Assembly: GCF_029892425.1 (NCBI RefSeq)
Contig: NZ_JARXWB010000001.1
Span: 1-64,000 of the forward strand
DNA length: 64,000 bases
Direction of reading: 5' to 3'
DNA from: Bradyrhizobium sp. BR13661
GTDB lineage: Bacteria > Pseudomonadota > Alphaproteobacteria > Rhizobiales > Xanthobacteraceae
Below are positions 22,534-31,698 of this stretch, piece after piece. A program made the position numbers and the translations under genes. The notes beneath the pieces are model-generated. The model was given only the letters and a program-made list of their open reading frames with translations. It was not told the origin of the DNA and searched no databases. Each line of letters opens with the position of its first letter. Position 1 is the first letter of the stretch.

Positions 22534-23508
22534 TCAGTGCAGCTCGGAGATCTTGATGCCGGTCGGCCCGAGAATGACGACGAACAGCACCGGCAGGAAG
22601 AACAGGATCATCGGCACCGTCAGCTTCGGCGGCAGCGCGGCGGCCTTCTTCTCGGCCTCGTTCATGCGCATGTCGCGGTTTTCCTGCGCCATCACGCGCA
22701 GGGATTGGCCGAGCGGGGTGCCGTAGCGTTCGGCCTGCTGCAGCGCCAGACACACCGATTTGACGCCTTCGAGGCCGGTGCGCTTGGCGAGGTTCTCGTA
22801 CGCCACCTTGCGGTCCTGCAAGTACGACAGCTCGGCAGTGGTCAGCGTGAATTCCTCCGACAGCGCGATCGACTGGCCGACGATTTCGGTGGCGACCTTG
22901 CGGAAAGCCATTTCCACCGACATGCCGGATTCGATACAGATCAGCAGCAGGTCGAGCGCATCGGGAAAGGCGCGCTTGATCGAGAGCTGGCGCTTGGAGA
23001 TCGCGTTCTTCAGGAACAGCATCGGCGCCTGAAGGCCGAGATAGGCCGCGCCGACGCAGATGCCGATCTTGATCGGCAGCGGGCGGTCCATATGGGCGAT
23101 CAGGAACACGTAGACGATCGAACCGACGAACAGCACCAGCGGCGCCACCATGCGAGCGAACAGGAACGTGACGTAAGGCGCGTGGCCACGATAGCCCGCC
23201 ATGATTAGCTTGTCGCGTGCAGCTTCCTGCGCCAGCCATTTGGTGAGGTTGAAGTCCTCGACGACCTTGGAGACGAGCTGCTTGGGCGTCTGGCGCAGCG
23301 AGACCTTCTCGCTCTTGTTGAGGCGCTCGCGCTCGCGCTGCCGGATCCGCTCGCGCTCGCTTGCCACCGCCTTCATGCGCTTGGAGAGGCCTTCGCCGGC
23401 GAACATCGGCATGACCAGCGTATAGACGGTTGCGCTGGCGGCGATGGCCGCCAGCAGCATCGTCATGAAGTGGATGTCGTGCAGTTTCGTGACGAGCAAA
23501 TCAACCAT
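22534..23508 (-). CDS. tadC: Tad pilus inner-membrane platform protein TadC
   Basis: Type II secretion F-domain protein (324 residues), one of the two inner-membrane platform proteins on which CpaF acts to polymerise Flp pilin. It has an N-terminal helix (about 12-34), a basic cytoplasmic segment with RRMKAV and RERERL, helices around 120-165, the F-domain (about 175-300, LDLLLICIESGMSVEMAFRKVA) and a C-terminal helix. Last gene of the cpaB operon, 9 bases after tadB. The C-terminus ends ILGPTGIKISELH. Confidence 0.93.
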   Translation of the reverse strand: MVDLLVTKLHDIHFMTMLLAAIAASATVYTLVMPMFAGEGLSKRMKAVASERERIRQRERERLNKSEKVSLRQTPKQLVSKVVEDFNLTKWLAQEAARDKLIMAGYRGHAPYVTFLFARMVAPLVLFVGSIVYVFLIAHMDRPLPIKIGICVGAAYLGLQAPMLFLKNAISKRQLSIKRAFPDALDLLLICIESGMSVEMAFRKVATEIVGQSIALSEEFTLTTAELSYLQDRKVAYENLAKRTGLEGVKSVCLALQQAERYGTPLGQSLRVMAQENRDMRMNEAEKKAAALPPKLTVPMILFFLPVLFVVILGPTGIKISELH

Positions 23509-23517
23509 GCAGCACCA

Positions 23518-24495
23518 TCAGAAATCGAAGTTGATCATCTTCTTCATCACCATGATGCCGATCGACATCCAGACGACGCAGCCGACCAGCATCAGCTGGC
23601 CGGTGGGATGGGTCCACAGCAGCGAGATGTAGCCGGGCGTCGTGAGATAGACGAGGAACATCACGATCGGCGGCAGCGAGCCGATGATGCCGGCCGAGGC
23701 CTTGGCTTCCATCGACATCGCCTGGATCTTTTCCTTCATCTTCTTGCGGTCGCGCAGCACCTTGGAGAGGTTGCCCAGCGCCTCGGAGAGATTGCCGCCC
23801 GACTTCTGCTGGATCGATACCACGATGCCGAAGAAATTGGCCTCCGGCAGCGGCATGCGATCGTAGAGCCGCGTGCAGGCCTCGCCGAGCGGCATGCCGA
23901 TCGCCTGCGTCTCGATGATCTGGAGGAACTCGCTGCGCAGCGGCTCCGGCGCGTCGGCGGCGACGACCTTGATGGATTCGAACAGCGGCAGGCCCGCCTT
24001 GATGCCGCGGACGATGACGTCGACGGCGTCGGGCAGTGCTTTCAGGAACTGGTTCTCGCGCCGCTTCTTCAGGAAGCCGAGCGCCCAGCGCGGCAGGCCG
24101 AGGCCGCCGGCAAAGGCGAGACCGGCTGCGCCGAGCAGGCCGCCGCCGCCGAACAGAGCGCCGAAGAAAAATACGCCCGCCACCACGCCGGACACGATCC
24201 AGAATTTTTGCGTCGTCCAGTCGAGCCCGGCCTGCGACAGGCGAATGTTGAGCGGAACGCTCTTTTCCTGCGCCCGCCGCGCCTCGAGATCCTTGAGCGA
24301 GCTCTCGACCTGCTCGCGGCGCGAGCGCTGGCTCTTCTCGGCCTGCTTGGCTGCCGGCGCATCGGCGCGCGCGATCGAAGCGCGGCGGCCTTCGGCCTTC
24401 CGCTCGCCCGACAGCATCGGATAGAGGAAGACCCAGGCGATGCCGCCGACCGCAGCGGTGGCGAGGAAGGCGAGGGCGAGGACCTGGATGTTCAT
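23518..24495 (-). CDS. tadB: Tad pilus inner-membrane platform protein TadB
   Basis: Second F-domain platform protein (325 residues): an N-terminal membrane helix (5-25), a cytoplasmic charged segment, paired helices at about 115-150, the F-domain (about 165-290, LPDAVDVIVRGIKAGLPLFESIKVVA) and a final helix. I start at ATG 24495 (MNIQVLALAFL), where the first helix begins; the open frame runs back to 24555 inside the end of cpaF. Positioned between cpaF and tadC in the operon. Confidence 0.93.
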   Translation of the reverse strand: MNIQVLALAFLATAAVGGIAWVFLYPMLSGERKAEGRRASIARADAPAAKQAEKSQRSRREQVESSLKDLEARRAQEKSVPLNIRLSQAGLDWTTQKFWIVSGVVAGVFFFGALFGGGGLLGAAGLAFAGGLGLPRWALGFLKKRRENQFLKALPDAVDVIVRGIKAGLPLFESIKVVAADAPEPLRSEFLQIIETQAIGMPLGEACTRLYDRMPLPEANFFGIVVSIQQKSGGNLSEALGNLSKVLRDRKKMKEKIQAMSMEAKASAGIIGSLPPIVMFLVYLTTPGYISLLWTHPTGQLMLVGCVVWMSIGIMVMKKMINFDF

Positions 24496-24511
24496 GATTG
24501 CGCCGGCCTGC

Positions 24512-25975
24512 TCACGTATTCGGTTTCTTTTCCGCGGCGTCGAGCGCTGCGGCAAGGCGTTTCTCTTCGCCGTAATAGCGGGCGCGTTCCCAGAATTTCG
24601 GACGACCGATGCCGGTCGAGCGGTGCTGGCCGATGATCTTGCCGTTGGCGTCCTCGCCGACCAGGTCGTAGAGGAAGATGTCCTGGGTGATGATGGTGTC
24701 GCCTTCCATCCCCATCACCTCGGTGATGTGGGTGATGCGGCGCGAGCCGTCGCGCAGGCGCGCAGCCTGGACGATGACGTCGATCGAGGCGCAGATCATC
24801 TCGCGGATCGTGCGCGAGGGCAGTGAGAAGCCGCCCATCGTAATCATGGATTCGCAGCGCGACAGCGCTTCGCGGGGATTGTTGGCATGCAGCGTTCCCA
24901 TCGAGCCGTCGTGGCCGGTGTTCATGGCCTGGAGGAGGTCGAAGGCCTCCGGGCCGCGGACTTCGCCGACGATGATGCGTTCGGGGCGCATACGCAGACA
25001 GTTGCGCACCAGCTCGCGCATGGTGACCTGACCTTCGCCCTCGATATTGGGCGGGCGGGTTTCGAGCCGCACCACGTGGGGCTGCTGGAGCTGGAGCTCC
25101 GCCGCGTCCTCGCAGGTGATGACGCGCTCGTCGTGCTCGATATAGTTGGTCAGGCAGTTGAGCAGCGTGGTCTTGCCCGAGCCGGTGCCGCCGGAGATCA
25201 GCACGTTGCAGCGGACGCGTCCGATGATCTGCAGGATCTCCGCGCCTTCGGGCGAGATCGCGCCGAACTTGACCAGCTGGTCGAGCGTCAGCTTGTCCTT
25301 CTTGAACTTACGAATGGTGAGCGCGGGGCCGTCGATCGCGAGCGGCGGCACGATGGCGTTGACGCGGGAGCCGTCGGCGAGGCGCGCGTCGCAGATCGGC
25401 GAGGATTCGTCGACGCGCCGGCCGACCTGGCTGACGATGCGTTGGCAGATGTTGAGGAGCTGCTGGTTGTCGCGGAAGCGGATTCCGGTTTTCTGGATCT
25501 TGCCGCTGACTTCGATGAAGACGGTGCCGGCGCCGTTCACCATGATGTCGGCGATGTCGTCGCGGGCGAGCAGCGGCTCGAGCGGACCATAACCGAGCAC
25601 GTCATTGCAGATGTCGTCGAGCAGCTCTTCCTGCTCGGCGATCGACATCACGATGTTCTTGATCGCGATGATCTCGTTGACGATGTCGCGGATTTCTTCG
25701 CGCGCCGACTCGGAATCAAGCTTGGCGAGCTGGGCGAGGTCGATGGCCTCGATCAGCGCGCCGAAGATGGTGGCCTTGACCTCGTAGTAGTTGTCCGAGC
25801 GGCGGCTTTCCATGGCCGGCGGCGGCCGGGAGGGAGCGAGCGGCGGCGAGGCGACGGCCGGCGGGGGCGGCGCGCGCGACACCGTCGGCGCCGGAGCCGG
25901 GGCAGGCTCTGGCGACACGGCGCCGGGCTTGGGAGCCCGAAAGTCGGTGTCTGTTCCGCTACGCTTACCGAACAC
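24512..25975 (-). CDS. cpaF: Tad pilus assembly ATPase CpaF/TadA
   Basis: Secretion ATPase of the GspE/VirB11 superfamily (487 residues) that powers Flp pilus assembly. A Pro/Ala-rich N-terminal linker (about 15-55) is followed by a helical N-domain and the ATPase core with Walker [10 protein letters not shown] (about 265), an Asp-box (CEDAAELQL), Walker B IIVGEVRG and His-box [13 protein letters not shown]. All catalytic motifs are intact. Lies between cpaE and tadB in the cpa operon. Confidence 0.96.
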   Translation of the reverse strand: MFGKRSGTDTDFRAPKPGAVSPEPAPAPAPTVSRAPPPPAVASPPLAPSRPPPAMESRRSDNYYEVKATIFGALIEAIDLAQLAKLDSESAREEIRDIVNEIIAIKNIVMSIAEQEELLDDICNDVLGYGPLEPLLARDDIADIMVNGAGTVFIEVSGKIQKTGIRFRDNQQLLNICQRIVSQVGRRVDESSPICDARLADGSRVNAIVPPLAIDGPALTIRKFKKDKLTLDQLVKFGAISPEGAEILQIIGRVRCNVLISGGTGSGKTTLLNCLTNYIEHDERVITCEDAAELQLQQPHVVRLETRPPNIEGEGQVTMRELVRNCLRMRPERIIVGEVRGPEAFDLLQAMNTGHDGSMGTLHANNPREALSRCESMITMGGFSLPSRTIREMICASIDVIVQAARLRDGSRRITHITEVMGMEGDTIITQDIFLYDLVGEDANGKIIGQHRSTGIGRPKFWERARYYGEEKRLAAALDAAEKKPNT

Positions 25976-25996
25976 TTAACAACTCCATGCGGCGGC

Positions 25997-27265
25997 TTAT
26001 TTTCCCCGCAACTTCTCAATCAGCGGTGAAAGCAAGGACGACTTTTGTTTCTTCGTCTCGCTGCGGCCGGTCAGGCGCTGGGCGATCTGGAGGAACATCT
26101 CGATCGATTTGTGGTTGGCGGAGATCTCCGCGATCATCTGGCCGTTGTTGGCGGCCGCGCCGAAGATCTGGGGCTCGAACGGGATCGATACGACCGGCTG
26201 GCTCTCGATCGCCTTGGCGAACTCGGTCGCCGCAATCTCCGGCCGTTTGGGAACGCCGACCTGGTTCAGGCAGTAGAGCGGCGGGCGGTCGTTCGGACGG
26301 GCGGCCTTCAGCAGGTCGAACAGGTTCTTGGTATTGCGCAGGTTGGCGAGGTCGGGGGCGGCGACGATCAGAATGTCGTCGGCGCCGATCAGGGCGCGCT
26401 TGGTCCAGCCCGACCATTGATGCGGGATGTCGAGCACGATGCAGGGCATGGTCGCACGCAACGTGTCGAACACCGCGTCGAAGGCGTCGGTGCCGAAATC
26501 ATAGACCCGGTCGAGCGTCGCCGGCGCCGCGAGCAGACTGAGATGGTCCGTGCATTTCGACAGCAGACGGTCGATGAAGGCGGTATCGACACGGTCCGGC
26601 GAGAACACCGCGTCCGCGATGCCCTGCGGCGGATCCTGGTTGTAGTCGAGCCCGGCGGTGCCGAAGGCGAGATCGAGATCGGCGACCACCGCGTCCATCG
26701 CAAGGTCCCGCGCAATCGCCCAGGCGACGTTATGGGAGATGGTGGAGGCGCCGACGCCGCCCTTGGCGCCGACTACGGCGATGATGCGGCCGACCGCCTT
26801 GGCTTCGGGCGCCGAGAACAGGTTGCAGATCGAGCGCACGACGTCGATCGGGCCCACCGGCGCGAGCACGTAGTCGCTGACGCCGCGACGGACCAGCTCG
26901 CGATAGAGCATGACGTCGTTGATGCGGCCGATCACGACCACGCGGGTGCCGGCGTCGCAGACCGTGGCGAGCTGGTCGAGGCCGGCCAGCAAATCGTTGC
27001 GGGCGTCGCTTTCGAGCACGATCACGTTGGGAGTCGGAGCAGACCGATAAGCCTCGATCGCAGCCGCCATGCCGCCCATCTGGATCTTCAGATGGGCCTT
27101 GCCGAGGCGGCGATCCTCGCCGGCCGATTGCACGGCGGCGGCGGTCTCCACGGTTTCGCAGAAGGCCTGGACCGAGACACGCGGCGCGGGCGCAATATGC
27201 TCTTCGGCCGGCGGCGGGGGGGCCTCCGGCTGCTCGTCCTGAGTTTGGCGCGCGTAGCTGATCAT
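25997..27265 (-). CDS. cpaE: Tad pilus localisation protein CpaE/TadZ
   Basis: 422-residue ParA/MinD-like ATPase preceded by an atypical receiver-like domain. The N-terminal part (about 45-150) resembles a response-regulator fold without a clear phospho-acceptor set; the C-terminal ATPase has the deviant Walker A VVGAKGGVGAST (about 164). CpaE/TadZ proteins place the pilus machinery at a cell pole. The stop codon of cpaD overlaps its start by 4 bases (ATGA), so the genes are translationally coupled. Confidence 0.94.
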   Translation of the reverse strand: MISYARQTQDEQPEAPPPPAEEHIAPAPRVSVQAFCETVETAAAVQSAGEDRRLGKAHLKIQMGGMAAAIEAYRSAPTPNVIVLESDARNDLLAGLDQLATVCDAGTRVVVIGRINDVMLYRELVRRGVSDYVLAPVGPIDVVRSICNLFSAPEAKAVGRIIAVVGAKGGVGASTISHNVAWAIARDLAMDAVVADLDLAFGTAGLDYNQDPPQGIADAVFSPDRVDTAFIDRLLSKCTDHLSLLAAPATLDRVYDFGTDAFDAVFDTLRATMPCIVLDIPHQWSGWTKRALIGADDILIVAAPDLANLRNTKNLFDLLKAARPNDRPPLYCLNQVGVPKRPEIAATEFAKAIESQPVVSIPFEPQIFGAAANNGQMIAEISANHKSIEMFLQIAQRLTGRSETKKQKSSLLSPLIEKLRGK

Positions 27266-27996
27266 TTGCCGGTGTCGCTGAGTTTGGCCTTTTCGGCCTC
27301 GGGATAGGTGGTCGTCGTCGTGTTGCCCTTGCGGTACTTCTCGAAGGCGGTGATGCGCCGCGCCGTGTAGGCCGGAGTTTCAGGCCGCGGCTGTTCGAGG
27401 TCGGACGGATTGTCGATCATGGCCGCCACGTTGCGCTGATTGGCGCAGCCGAAATTGTAGTAGTCCTTGTTCTCGAACCAGCTCTTGTTCTTCATCGAGG
27501 GCCCGAGATCCTCCGGCCACAGGCCGCAGGGGCCCGCGACCGCGGCGATCTTGGAGTAGGTCAGCCGGATCGGCGGCAGGAAGCGCCTGTCCTCCGGCTG
27601 GTAGGGGCGGGCGATGATGCCGCGCGGGGGAACGCCCGCTGCCGCCAGCATGGCCTGAATCTCGCGCATGGACTCCGCGACCGGACGCGCATTGGGCGTT
27701 CCGGAGGGCACGTCGATGTGGATTGCGCCGGTGCCCTCATGCATCCAGGTCGACGCAAGCCCCATCACGTCGGCGCGCTGGGCTGCGGTGAGGCCGCCAC
27801 GGGCATGTCCGACGAACACCACGATCGAGCGGTTCTGCTCCTCGATCGCGATCGGGTGACGCTGCTTGTAGTCGTCGGGAATGGACCCGGTCGTCACCTC
27901 GTCGTGCTGGCAGCCGCCGAGCGCGAGGGCGAAACCGACGAGCACGCCACCGAGGCCGGCGGCGCGGTGGCGGGTCTGGGGTCGTGTTGTGATCAT
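27262..27996 (-). CDS. cpaD: Tad pilus lipoprotein CpaD
   Basis: 244-residue lipoprotein with an N-terminal signal and lipobox LGGC (Cys near 29), followed by the CpaD domain (DYKQRHPIAIEE at about 42-53; the CANQRN near-C-terminal motif around 182-187 is characteristic). CpaD is associated with the outer-membrane secretin in Tad systems. Lies between cpaC and cpaE in the operon; overlaps cpaE by 4 bases. Confidence 0.93.
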   Translation of the reverse strand: MITTRPQTRHRAAGLGGVLVGFALALGGCQHDEVTTGSIPDDYKQRHPIAIEEQNRSIVVFVGHARGGLTAAQRADVMGLASTWMHEGTGAIHIDVPSGTPNARPVAESMREIQAMLAAAGVPPRGIIARPYQPEDRRFLPPIRLTYSKIAAVAGPCGLWPEDLGPSMKNKSWFENKDYYNFGCANQRNVAAMIDNPSDLEQPRPETPAYTARRITAFEKYRKGNTTTTTYPEAEKAKLSDTGK

Positions 27997-28017
27997 TACT
28001 TAAGTCCCCGTTCCGCG

Positions 28018-29508
28018 TCAGTCGGTGATGAAGCCGTAGGTGCCGCGGTAGTTTCTCGCCGGTTCGGTCCGGCCCGGCACGCCATAGATGCGATTGATGT
28101 TGCCGATCAGTTCGGCCTGCGGATCGGCAGGCGCGGCGAAGCCGTCATCCGGTCGCGACAGGTCCTTTGGCGCCGCCGCGCGAACGACGTAAGGCGTCAC
28201 GATCACGACCAGCTCGGTCGTGTTGTTGACGAAGTCGCGACTGCGGAACAGCGTACCGAGAATCGGCAGCTGCATCAGCCCGGGCAATCCGCTGATCGCC
28301 TGCTTGGTCTGCTGCTGGATCAGGCCGGCCATTGCCATCGCGCCGCCGGAGGGAATTTCCAGCGAGGTCTCGGCGCGCCGGGTCTTGATCGAGGGCACCG
28401 TCAGCGAGTTGACCGAAGTCGAGGTCACGGCTTGCGACAGCGTGATCGAATTGTCGTTGGAAAGCTCCGAGACCTCGGTCATCACCCGCAGGCTGATCTT
28501 GCCCTCGGTGAGCACCACGGGCGTGAAGTTGAGCGAGATGCCGAACTTCTTGAAGCTGATTTGGGTGGTACAGACATGGGTGGTGGGATCGCAGGCATAG
28601 CCCGCCGGCACCGGGAATTCGCCGCCGGCGATGAAGGTTGCGGACTCACCCGAAATCGCGGTCAGGTTCGGCTCGGCCAGCGTGCGTACGACGCCCGCGG
28701 TCTCCATCGCGCGCAGGGTCGCCTGCACGGAAGGCGACGCGCCGAATTTGGTGGTCAGATTGTTGCCGTCGACGAGGTTGCGGCCATAGGCGTTGAACGG
28801 GTTCGAGTTGGTGAAGCTCACCACGGAGGTGCCGTAGTTGAGGCTCGCCGACAGGTCGATGCCGAGCTGCTTGACGATGTTGCGCGCGACTTCCGCGACC
28901 GTCACCTTCAGCATGACCTGGTCGCGGCCGCGGACCACGATCGAGTTCACCACCTTGTCGGCGCCGCCGGCAAGGCGTGCAGCGAGATCGTTGGCCTGCT
29001 GCGCTTCGATCGGAGTGGCCGCACTTCCAGTCAGGACGACGCCGTCGCCGAGGCCGTCGATCTGGATGTCGGAATTGGGCAGGATCTGCTTCAACGCGGC
29101 GCGAGCGCCGTTGAGATCACGCTTGACCGCAATATCATAGGCGGCGATCTGTTGGCCGGCGGAATCGAAGAACACGATGTTGGTCTGGCCGACCGAGGCG
29201 CCGATGATGTAGGCGCGCTGGGCAGAACGGACCACCGCATTGGCGATCTTGGGATCTGCGACGAGCACGTCCTTGATGTCGCGCGGCAGGTCGATCACGA
29301 TCGACTTGCCGACGCCGAGCGAGAGGAAACGCGCGTTCATCTGGCCGTCGGCCGCAACCGGAGCCGCGGGACGGTAGTCCGCGGCGATCACGGGTGTCAG
29401 CACGGGATTGAGCGTCACCGCGACGGCGGCCGAGAACGACAGGGCGCGAACCATCGAGGTCCGCAGCGTCGCCGGATTTGCCCTGCATTTCATATCGACT
29501 GTCCTCAT
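28018..29508 (-). CDS. cpaC: Tad pilus outer-membrane secretin CpaC/RcpA
   Basis: 496-residue secretin through which Flp pili pass the outer membrane. A signal peptide (to about residue 43, PVIAADYR) is followed by the pilus-formation N-terminal domain (about 60-130, KSIVIDLPRDIKDVLVADPKIANAVV), a BON-like stretch (about 135-190), and the secretin core (about 240-430, with VPSIKTRRAETSLEIPSGGAMA split over the central barrel). ATG 29508 overlaps the cpaB stop codon (ATGA); an inner ATG at 29493 is possible. Confidence 0.94.
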   Translation of the reverse strand: MRTVDMKCRANPATLRTSMVRALSFSAAVAVTLNPVLTPVIAADYRPAAPVAADGQMNARFLSLGVGKSIVIDLPRDIKDVLVADPKIANAVVRSAQRAYIIGASVGQTNIVFFDSAGQQIAAYDIAVKRDLNGARAALKQILPNSDIQIDGLGDGVVLTGSAATPIEAQQANDLAARLAGGADKVVNSIVVRGRDQVMLKVTVAEVARNIVKQLGIDLSASLNYGTSVVSFTNSNPFNAYGRNLVDGNNLTTKFGASPSVQATLRAMETAGVVRTLAEPNLTAISGESATFIAGGEFPVPAGYACDPTTHVCTTQISFKKFGISLNFTPVVLTEGKISLRVMTEVSELSNDNSITLSQAVTSTSVNSLTVPSIKTRRAETSLEIPSGGAMAMAGLIQQQTKQAISGLPGLMQLPILGTLFRSRDFVNNTTELVVIVTPYVVRAAAPKDLSRPDDGFAAPADPQAELIGNINRIYGVPGRTEPARNYRGTYGFITD

Positions 29509-30302
29509 CGTACCTTCGTCGCCTGGGTCGGGACGCCGTAGCGAATGATCGAAACGCCGTCGCGCTTCTGCGCGGTCTCATCGAGCGTGATCTCGGTCGT
29601 CTTGCCGTCGGCAATGCTGCGCAGCGCCAGCGACAGCGTTCCGGCCTGGCGGGACGAGGCAAGCACCTGGGTCTGCGCGGAATTGAGTTCCAGCGTCACG
29701 GTCTTGCCGAGCACCGTATTCTGGCCATCCTTCTCCTTCGGCGCCTGATCGATGGCGAGCACGCGGACGTTGAGCAGGATGACCTCGGTGGTGACAATGT
29801 CCTGGGCGCCGGCGCTCTGGTCGGGGTTCTTGAGGCGGCGCGTGAGCAGAACGTCGACGTGGTCGTTCGGCAGGATGAAGCCGCCGGCGCCGGTCTCGGG
29901 CGAGATTTCGGTCGAGATGGCGCGCATGCCGGTCGGCAGGATCGCCGCCATGAAGCCGGAACCGTCGGCCTTCACCAGCTTCTGGTCGCGGATCGGTTCA
30001 CCCTGAATGAAAGGGGCGCGCGCGATCGACCCGGTGACCTGGGTCGCGCCATCGGGACGTTCGCTGCGGCGGATGAAGGTGGAGCTGGCGGTCGCGGTCG
30101 GCCAGGTCTGCCACTGCACGTCGTCCGGCTTCACGGTCTGGCCGAGGCCGATGTCATTCTTGGCGACCAGAACGTCGGTGGTGGGAAGCTGCGCGACCGG
30201 AGCCACTGGAGGCGGCGCAGAGTCCGAGCCGCTCGCCAGATACGCGGCGACGCCGCCGGCGCAGATGGCGACCGTCAGGACGACTATGCGTGCCCTATTC
30301 AT
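29505..30302 (-). CDS. cpaB: Tad pilus assembly protein CpaB/RcpC
   Basis: 265-residue periplasmic/membrane protein with one N-terminal helix (about 6-24), a Pro-rich linker and an SAF-type domain (about 45-110, TTDVLVAKNDIGLGQTVKPDDVQW in two strands), then the RcpC-specific C-terminal domain. I choose ATG 30302, which has GGAAAG at good spacing; a GTG at 30311 is too close to that site. First gene of the seven-gene operon cpaB-cpaC-cpaD-cpaE-cpaF-tadB-tadC. Confidence 0.92.
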   Translation of the reverse strand: MNRARIVVLTVAICAGGVAAYLASGSDSAPPPVAPVAQLPTTDVLVAKNDIGLGQTVKPDDVQWQTWPTATASSTFIRRSERPDGATQVTGSIARAPFIQGEPIRDQKLVKADGSGFMAAILPTGMRAISTEISPETGAGGFILPNDHVDVLLTRRLKNPDQSAGAQDIVTTEVILLNVRVLAIDQAPKEKDGQNTVLGKTVTLELNSAQTQVLASSRQAGTLSLALRSIADGKTTEITLDETAQKRDGVSIIRYGVPTQATKVR

Positions 30303-30404
30303 ACGCTTCACTTTCCACAGAACGCTGCGACGCTGCCGCCGCCGTAATCGGCAGTTGACCAGCTATTCGTCAAAGCATGGTTAATGAGGCGTATCTAAAT
30401 CGCC

Positions 30405-30419
30405 TTAACGCCGGGTTAT
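30405..30419 (-). promoter_or_regulatory. CtrA-like site upstream of cpaB (one mismatch)
   Basis: TTAA-CGCCGGG-TTAT has the 7-base spacing of the CtrA box TTAA-N7-TTAA with one mismatch. It lies in the 125-base gap between cpaA and cpaB, about 100 bases before the cpaB start, where a promoter for the operon is expected. Confidence 0.4.
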
Positions 30420-30427
30420 CGCGGCGT

Positions 30428-30952
30428 TCAGCGCAGCGCGAGGTGAGCGAGGTCGATCGCTTTGACCCATTCGGTCTCGGGGTAGACCATCAACGCGCCA
30501 AGTGCGAGCGCGATGCCGTAGGGAATGCCGGTCTGCTTGTCGTGCAGCCGCGCCAGCCAGGCCTGGCCCGCGAGCCCGTAAGGCAACGGCCATTGCCGGA
30601 ACTGGAGCAGGAGCAGCGTCAGCGCGCCACCGAACAGCGACGCGTAAAGCAGGAAGTTCATCAATTGCGTGAAGCCGAACCAGAGCGCGACGGAAGCCGC
30701 GACTTTGGCGTCGCCGCCGCCCATCCAGCCCATCGCAAAGCAGGTGAAGGCCACGACGAGGATCAACGCGCCGGCGCCGACATGGCTCAGCACCTCGTAA
30801 GGCGCCATGCCACCGGCAACGGCAAGCACGAAGAAACCCGCAACCAGCGCCAGCGAGACTCGGTTCGAGATCGTCATGGTGAAGAGATCGCTCGCGGCTG
30901 CGAACGCCATCAAGGCCGGGAACAGCAGAAGGCGCGCGAGGTCGAGGATCAT
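30428..30952 (-). CDS. cpaA: Tad prepilin peptidase CpaA/TadV
   Basis: 174-residue membrane aspartyl protease of the A24 family that cuts the leader from Flp pilin. It has about five to six membrane helices and the two catalytic Asp sites: one in AASDLFTMTISNR (about 20-32) and one in the GGGDAK motif (about 78-83). It has its own promoter region, separate from cpaB (125-base gap) and pilA (terminator between). Confidence 0.93.
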   Translation of the reverse strand: MILDLARLLLFPALMAFAAASDLFTMTISNRVSLALVAGFFVLAVAGGMAPYEVLSHVGAGALILVVAFTCFAMGWMGGGDAKVAASVALWFGFTQLMNFLLYASLFGGALTLLLLQFRQWPLPYGLAGQAWLARLHDKQTGIPYGIALALGALMVYPETEWVKAIDLAHLALR

Positions 30953-31058
30953 GGGCTGCGTCTTGGGCCTGGGTGTATTGCCGGATCGGGGCGTCGGCGC
31001 ATGCTAGAGCGCAGTGCTAAACAAACCGACAACGCTCGCAGCAGTCGCGGAACCGGGC

Positions 31059-31205
31059 TCACCACAGACTGGCGATACGCATTGCCAGTGTGATCATGGC
31101 GAGCAGCAGCGCAAGGCAGACCCAATAGGCCGACGCGTCGATGCGCGCCGTGTCTGCTTCGCGGGCCGCAACCGCGGCATCGGTCCTGTGTTTACGCAAC
31201 GCCAC
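31059..31205 (-). CDS. possible 48-aa single-helix membrane protein
   Basis: A GTG-started frame of 48 codons between pilA and cpaA. The product has a charged N-terminal half (RKHRTDAAVAAREADTARID) and a hydrophobic C-terminal half (WVCLALLLAMITLAMRIA), a typical small single-pass protein pattern. There is no strong ribosome-binding site (GGGAAG at 12-17 bases), it lies after the pilA terminator, and I recognise no family. It could be a remnant or chance frame. Confidence 0.35.
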   Translation of the reverse strand: MALRKHRTDAAVAAREADTARIDASAYWVCLALLLAMITLAMRIASLW

Positions 31206-31225
31206 TGGAACTCGCTACTTCCCAA

Positions 31226-31256
31226 AAAAACAAAGGCCCCGGAGGTCCGGGGCTTT
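31226..31256 (-). terminator. terminator of the pilin gene
   Basis: Read on the minus strand, GCCCCGGA-CC-TCCGGGGC (31236-31253) is followed by CTTTGTTTTTTT, a classical intrinsic terminator about 25 bases after the pilin stop codon. It should isolate the abundant pilin mRNA from cpaA. Confidence 0.9.
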
Positions 31257-31277
31257 TGCCGTCGTGTGTCGGTCGGC

Positions 31278-31442
31278 TTACTTCAGCGAGGAGCTGATCG
31301 AGCCGAACTTGGTGTTCAGCGTGGTGCCGAGGTTGTTGACGACGGTGATGATGGCCAGCGCGATGCCGGCGGCGATCAGACCGTATTCGATGGCGGTGGC
31401 GCCGGATTCATCCTTGGCGAAACGCGCAATCAGGTTCTTCAT
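31278..31442 (-). CDS. pilA: Flp-type pilin subunit
   Basis: 54-residue Flp/Fap pilin, the major subunit of the Tad pilus. The short basic leader (MKNLIARFAKDESG) ends in Gly, followed by the mature start ATAIEYGLIAAGIALAII with the invariant Glu at position +5 and the Tyr next to it, which the CpaA peptidase recognises. The rest is one hydrophobic helix and a short polar tail (NTKFGSISSSLK). A GGAG lies 8 bases before the ATG and a strong terminator follows the gene. Confidence 0.95.
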   Translation of the reverse strand: MKNLIARFAKDESGATAIEYGLIAAGIALAIITVVNNLGTTLNTKFGSISSSLK

Positions 31443-31698
31443 GAACTAAACTCCATCTGGGTGTGGTCGCCTCGTTCGGCGCTGTATTGACGCGCCGACC
31501 ATGTGAGCCGAGCTCTTTCGGTAGAGTTAATTCAATCGGTCAAACCTGCATCCAGCGCGATGCTTTTGGCCAAAGTGAATTTCGCCTTAAGGCTGTCGTC
31601 GCAATCCGTTCGAGTTCCGAACGCGGCGTCAACTTCACTGTCCCTTAAATTTCGCGGAGTAGGCGTTAAGTCAGATCAGCAGCCTGAAAGAGACGACG

